Below, piece after piece: positions 63,485-64,000 of a DNA stretch of 64,000 bases. The first letter of the stretch is position 1; every line of letters starts with the position of its first letter. The notes beneath the pieces were generated by a model, which was not told where the DNA came from, did not search any database, and saw only the letters and a list, made by a program, of their open reading frames with translations. Source of the stretch: Dioscorea cayenensis subsp. rotundata (Eukaryota > Streptophyta > Magnoliopsida > Dioscoreales > Dioscoreaceae); NCBI RefSeq assembly GCF_009730915.1, contig NC_052489.1:30993916-31057915 (forward strand). Direction: 5' to 3'. The translations under genes and the position numbers were made by a program.

Positions 63485-64000
63485 AAGAGATCTTGCATGC
63501 ATGCATGCGTTAAGCTTATCTTTGAATAATAAATAAATAAATAGCTATATAATATTAATGTTAATTGTGTTGCAACTTGCTCGTGTTGTACTTTGATTTG
63601 CTTCTATTTGCAATAAGTTGGCATTCCTGGATGATGATGATGATGATGCCATGGGTTGCTATGTATATGTAATTGCTATTGTTGTGGTGATGTAGTCTTG
63701 CATGTTAAATGCTTTGAATGTGATCGATTTGTTTACTTAACTCTTTCTTTATATTAGATATTTTCTCCAGTTTCACATTGAGTTTTAAAAGTTTGTGAGG
63801 GTTTTCAAAGTAATATTATTATATATAAAAAATAATATAATAAAATATCTCTATAATGAAAACTGTTGTATATTTTAGATTTCAAAAGTCTTATGAACAT
63901 TTAATGTACAAATAAATAAATACAATTAAAGTTTTTAAATTATTAAAATTATAACTAAAATAAATAAAATTTAAATGTAATAAAAAAAAAATTTAATTTG
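63485..64000. other. 3' UTR and AT-rich spacer
   Basis: Begins with GCATGCATGCATGC-like sequence after the stop, then a (GAT)n tract near 63632-63648, then very AT-rich sequence. No gene seen. Confidence 0.5.

Noticed and set aside
62924-63502. 192-codon minus-strand frame rich in Ser, Thr and Ile
   Set aside because: Low-complexity shadow of the glycine-rich repeat gene.

Overview
The window is nuclear DNA of a flowering plant: long AT-rich spacers, genes with many introns, plant-only families (BEACH/pseudokinase GFS12, CRS2-associated factor, MODIFIER OF SNC1, germin-like proteins) and a plant L1-type LINE carrying an RNase H domain. The germin-like proteins resemble the 9-3 type and the SAM synthetase reads like monocot copies, so I lean towards a non-grass monocot, with low confidence. 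A run of exactly 1000 Ns (28990-29989) marks a scaffold join.

Layout. 1-2375: 3' three quarters of ATP-citrate lyase subunit A (+). 2990-5211: a young 5'-truncated LINE (-) with a perfect 15-bp target duplication. 6481-15526: GFS12 (+, 17 exons), with an old hAT-like element in intron 12. 16392-18068: EMC5 (-). 18.1-22.4 kb: gene-poor AT-rich spacer with small repeats. 22458-24558: S-adenosylmethionine synthetase (+) with a leader intron. 25627-28662: CRS2-associated factor (-). 31039-33923: small SAM-dependent methyltransferase (+). 34777-41176: CAMTA transcription factor (+). 41922-44634: TRM13 tRNA methyltransferase (-). 45775-53277: MOS1-like BAT2-domain protein (-), facing the ubiquitin-eS31 gene at 54894-55364 (+) across a shared promoter region. 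57657-61929: a germin-like protein cluster (one internally deleted relic, one frame-broken gene, then two nearly identical head-to-head genes). 62852-63484: secreted glycine-rich repeat protein (+).

The genes are mostly unrelated housekeeping and regulatory loci. Only the germin-like cluster is a family array. I rebuilt exon structures by hand from splice sites and family conservation. ACLA (in part), GFS12, EMC5, CAF2, the methyltransferase and TRM13 splice into uninterrupted frames whose lengths are multiples of three. In contrast SAM synthetase, CAMTA, MOS1 and one germin-like gene each carry a frame break of one base, three of them in short homopolymers, and CAMTA also has an in-frame stop. 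This pattern suggests residual assembly error more than four separate gene deaths, but only reads or transcripts can decide.

I found no clearly undescribed system. The best leads are the nearly identical inverted germin-like pair, the probable U12-type intron in the methyltransferase gene, an 18-bp perfect palindrome upstream of it, and the cluster of single-base breaks.
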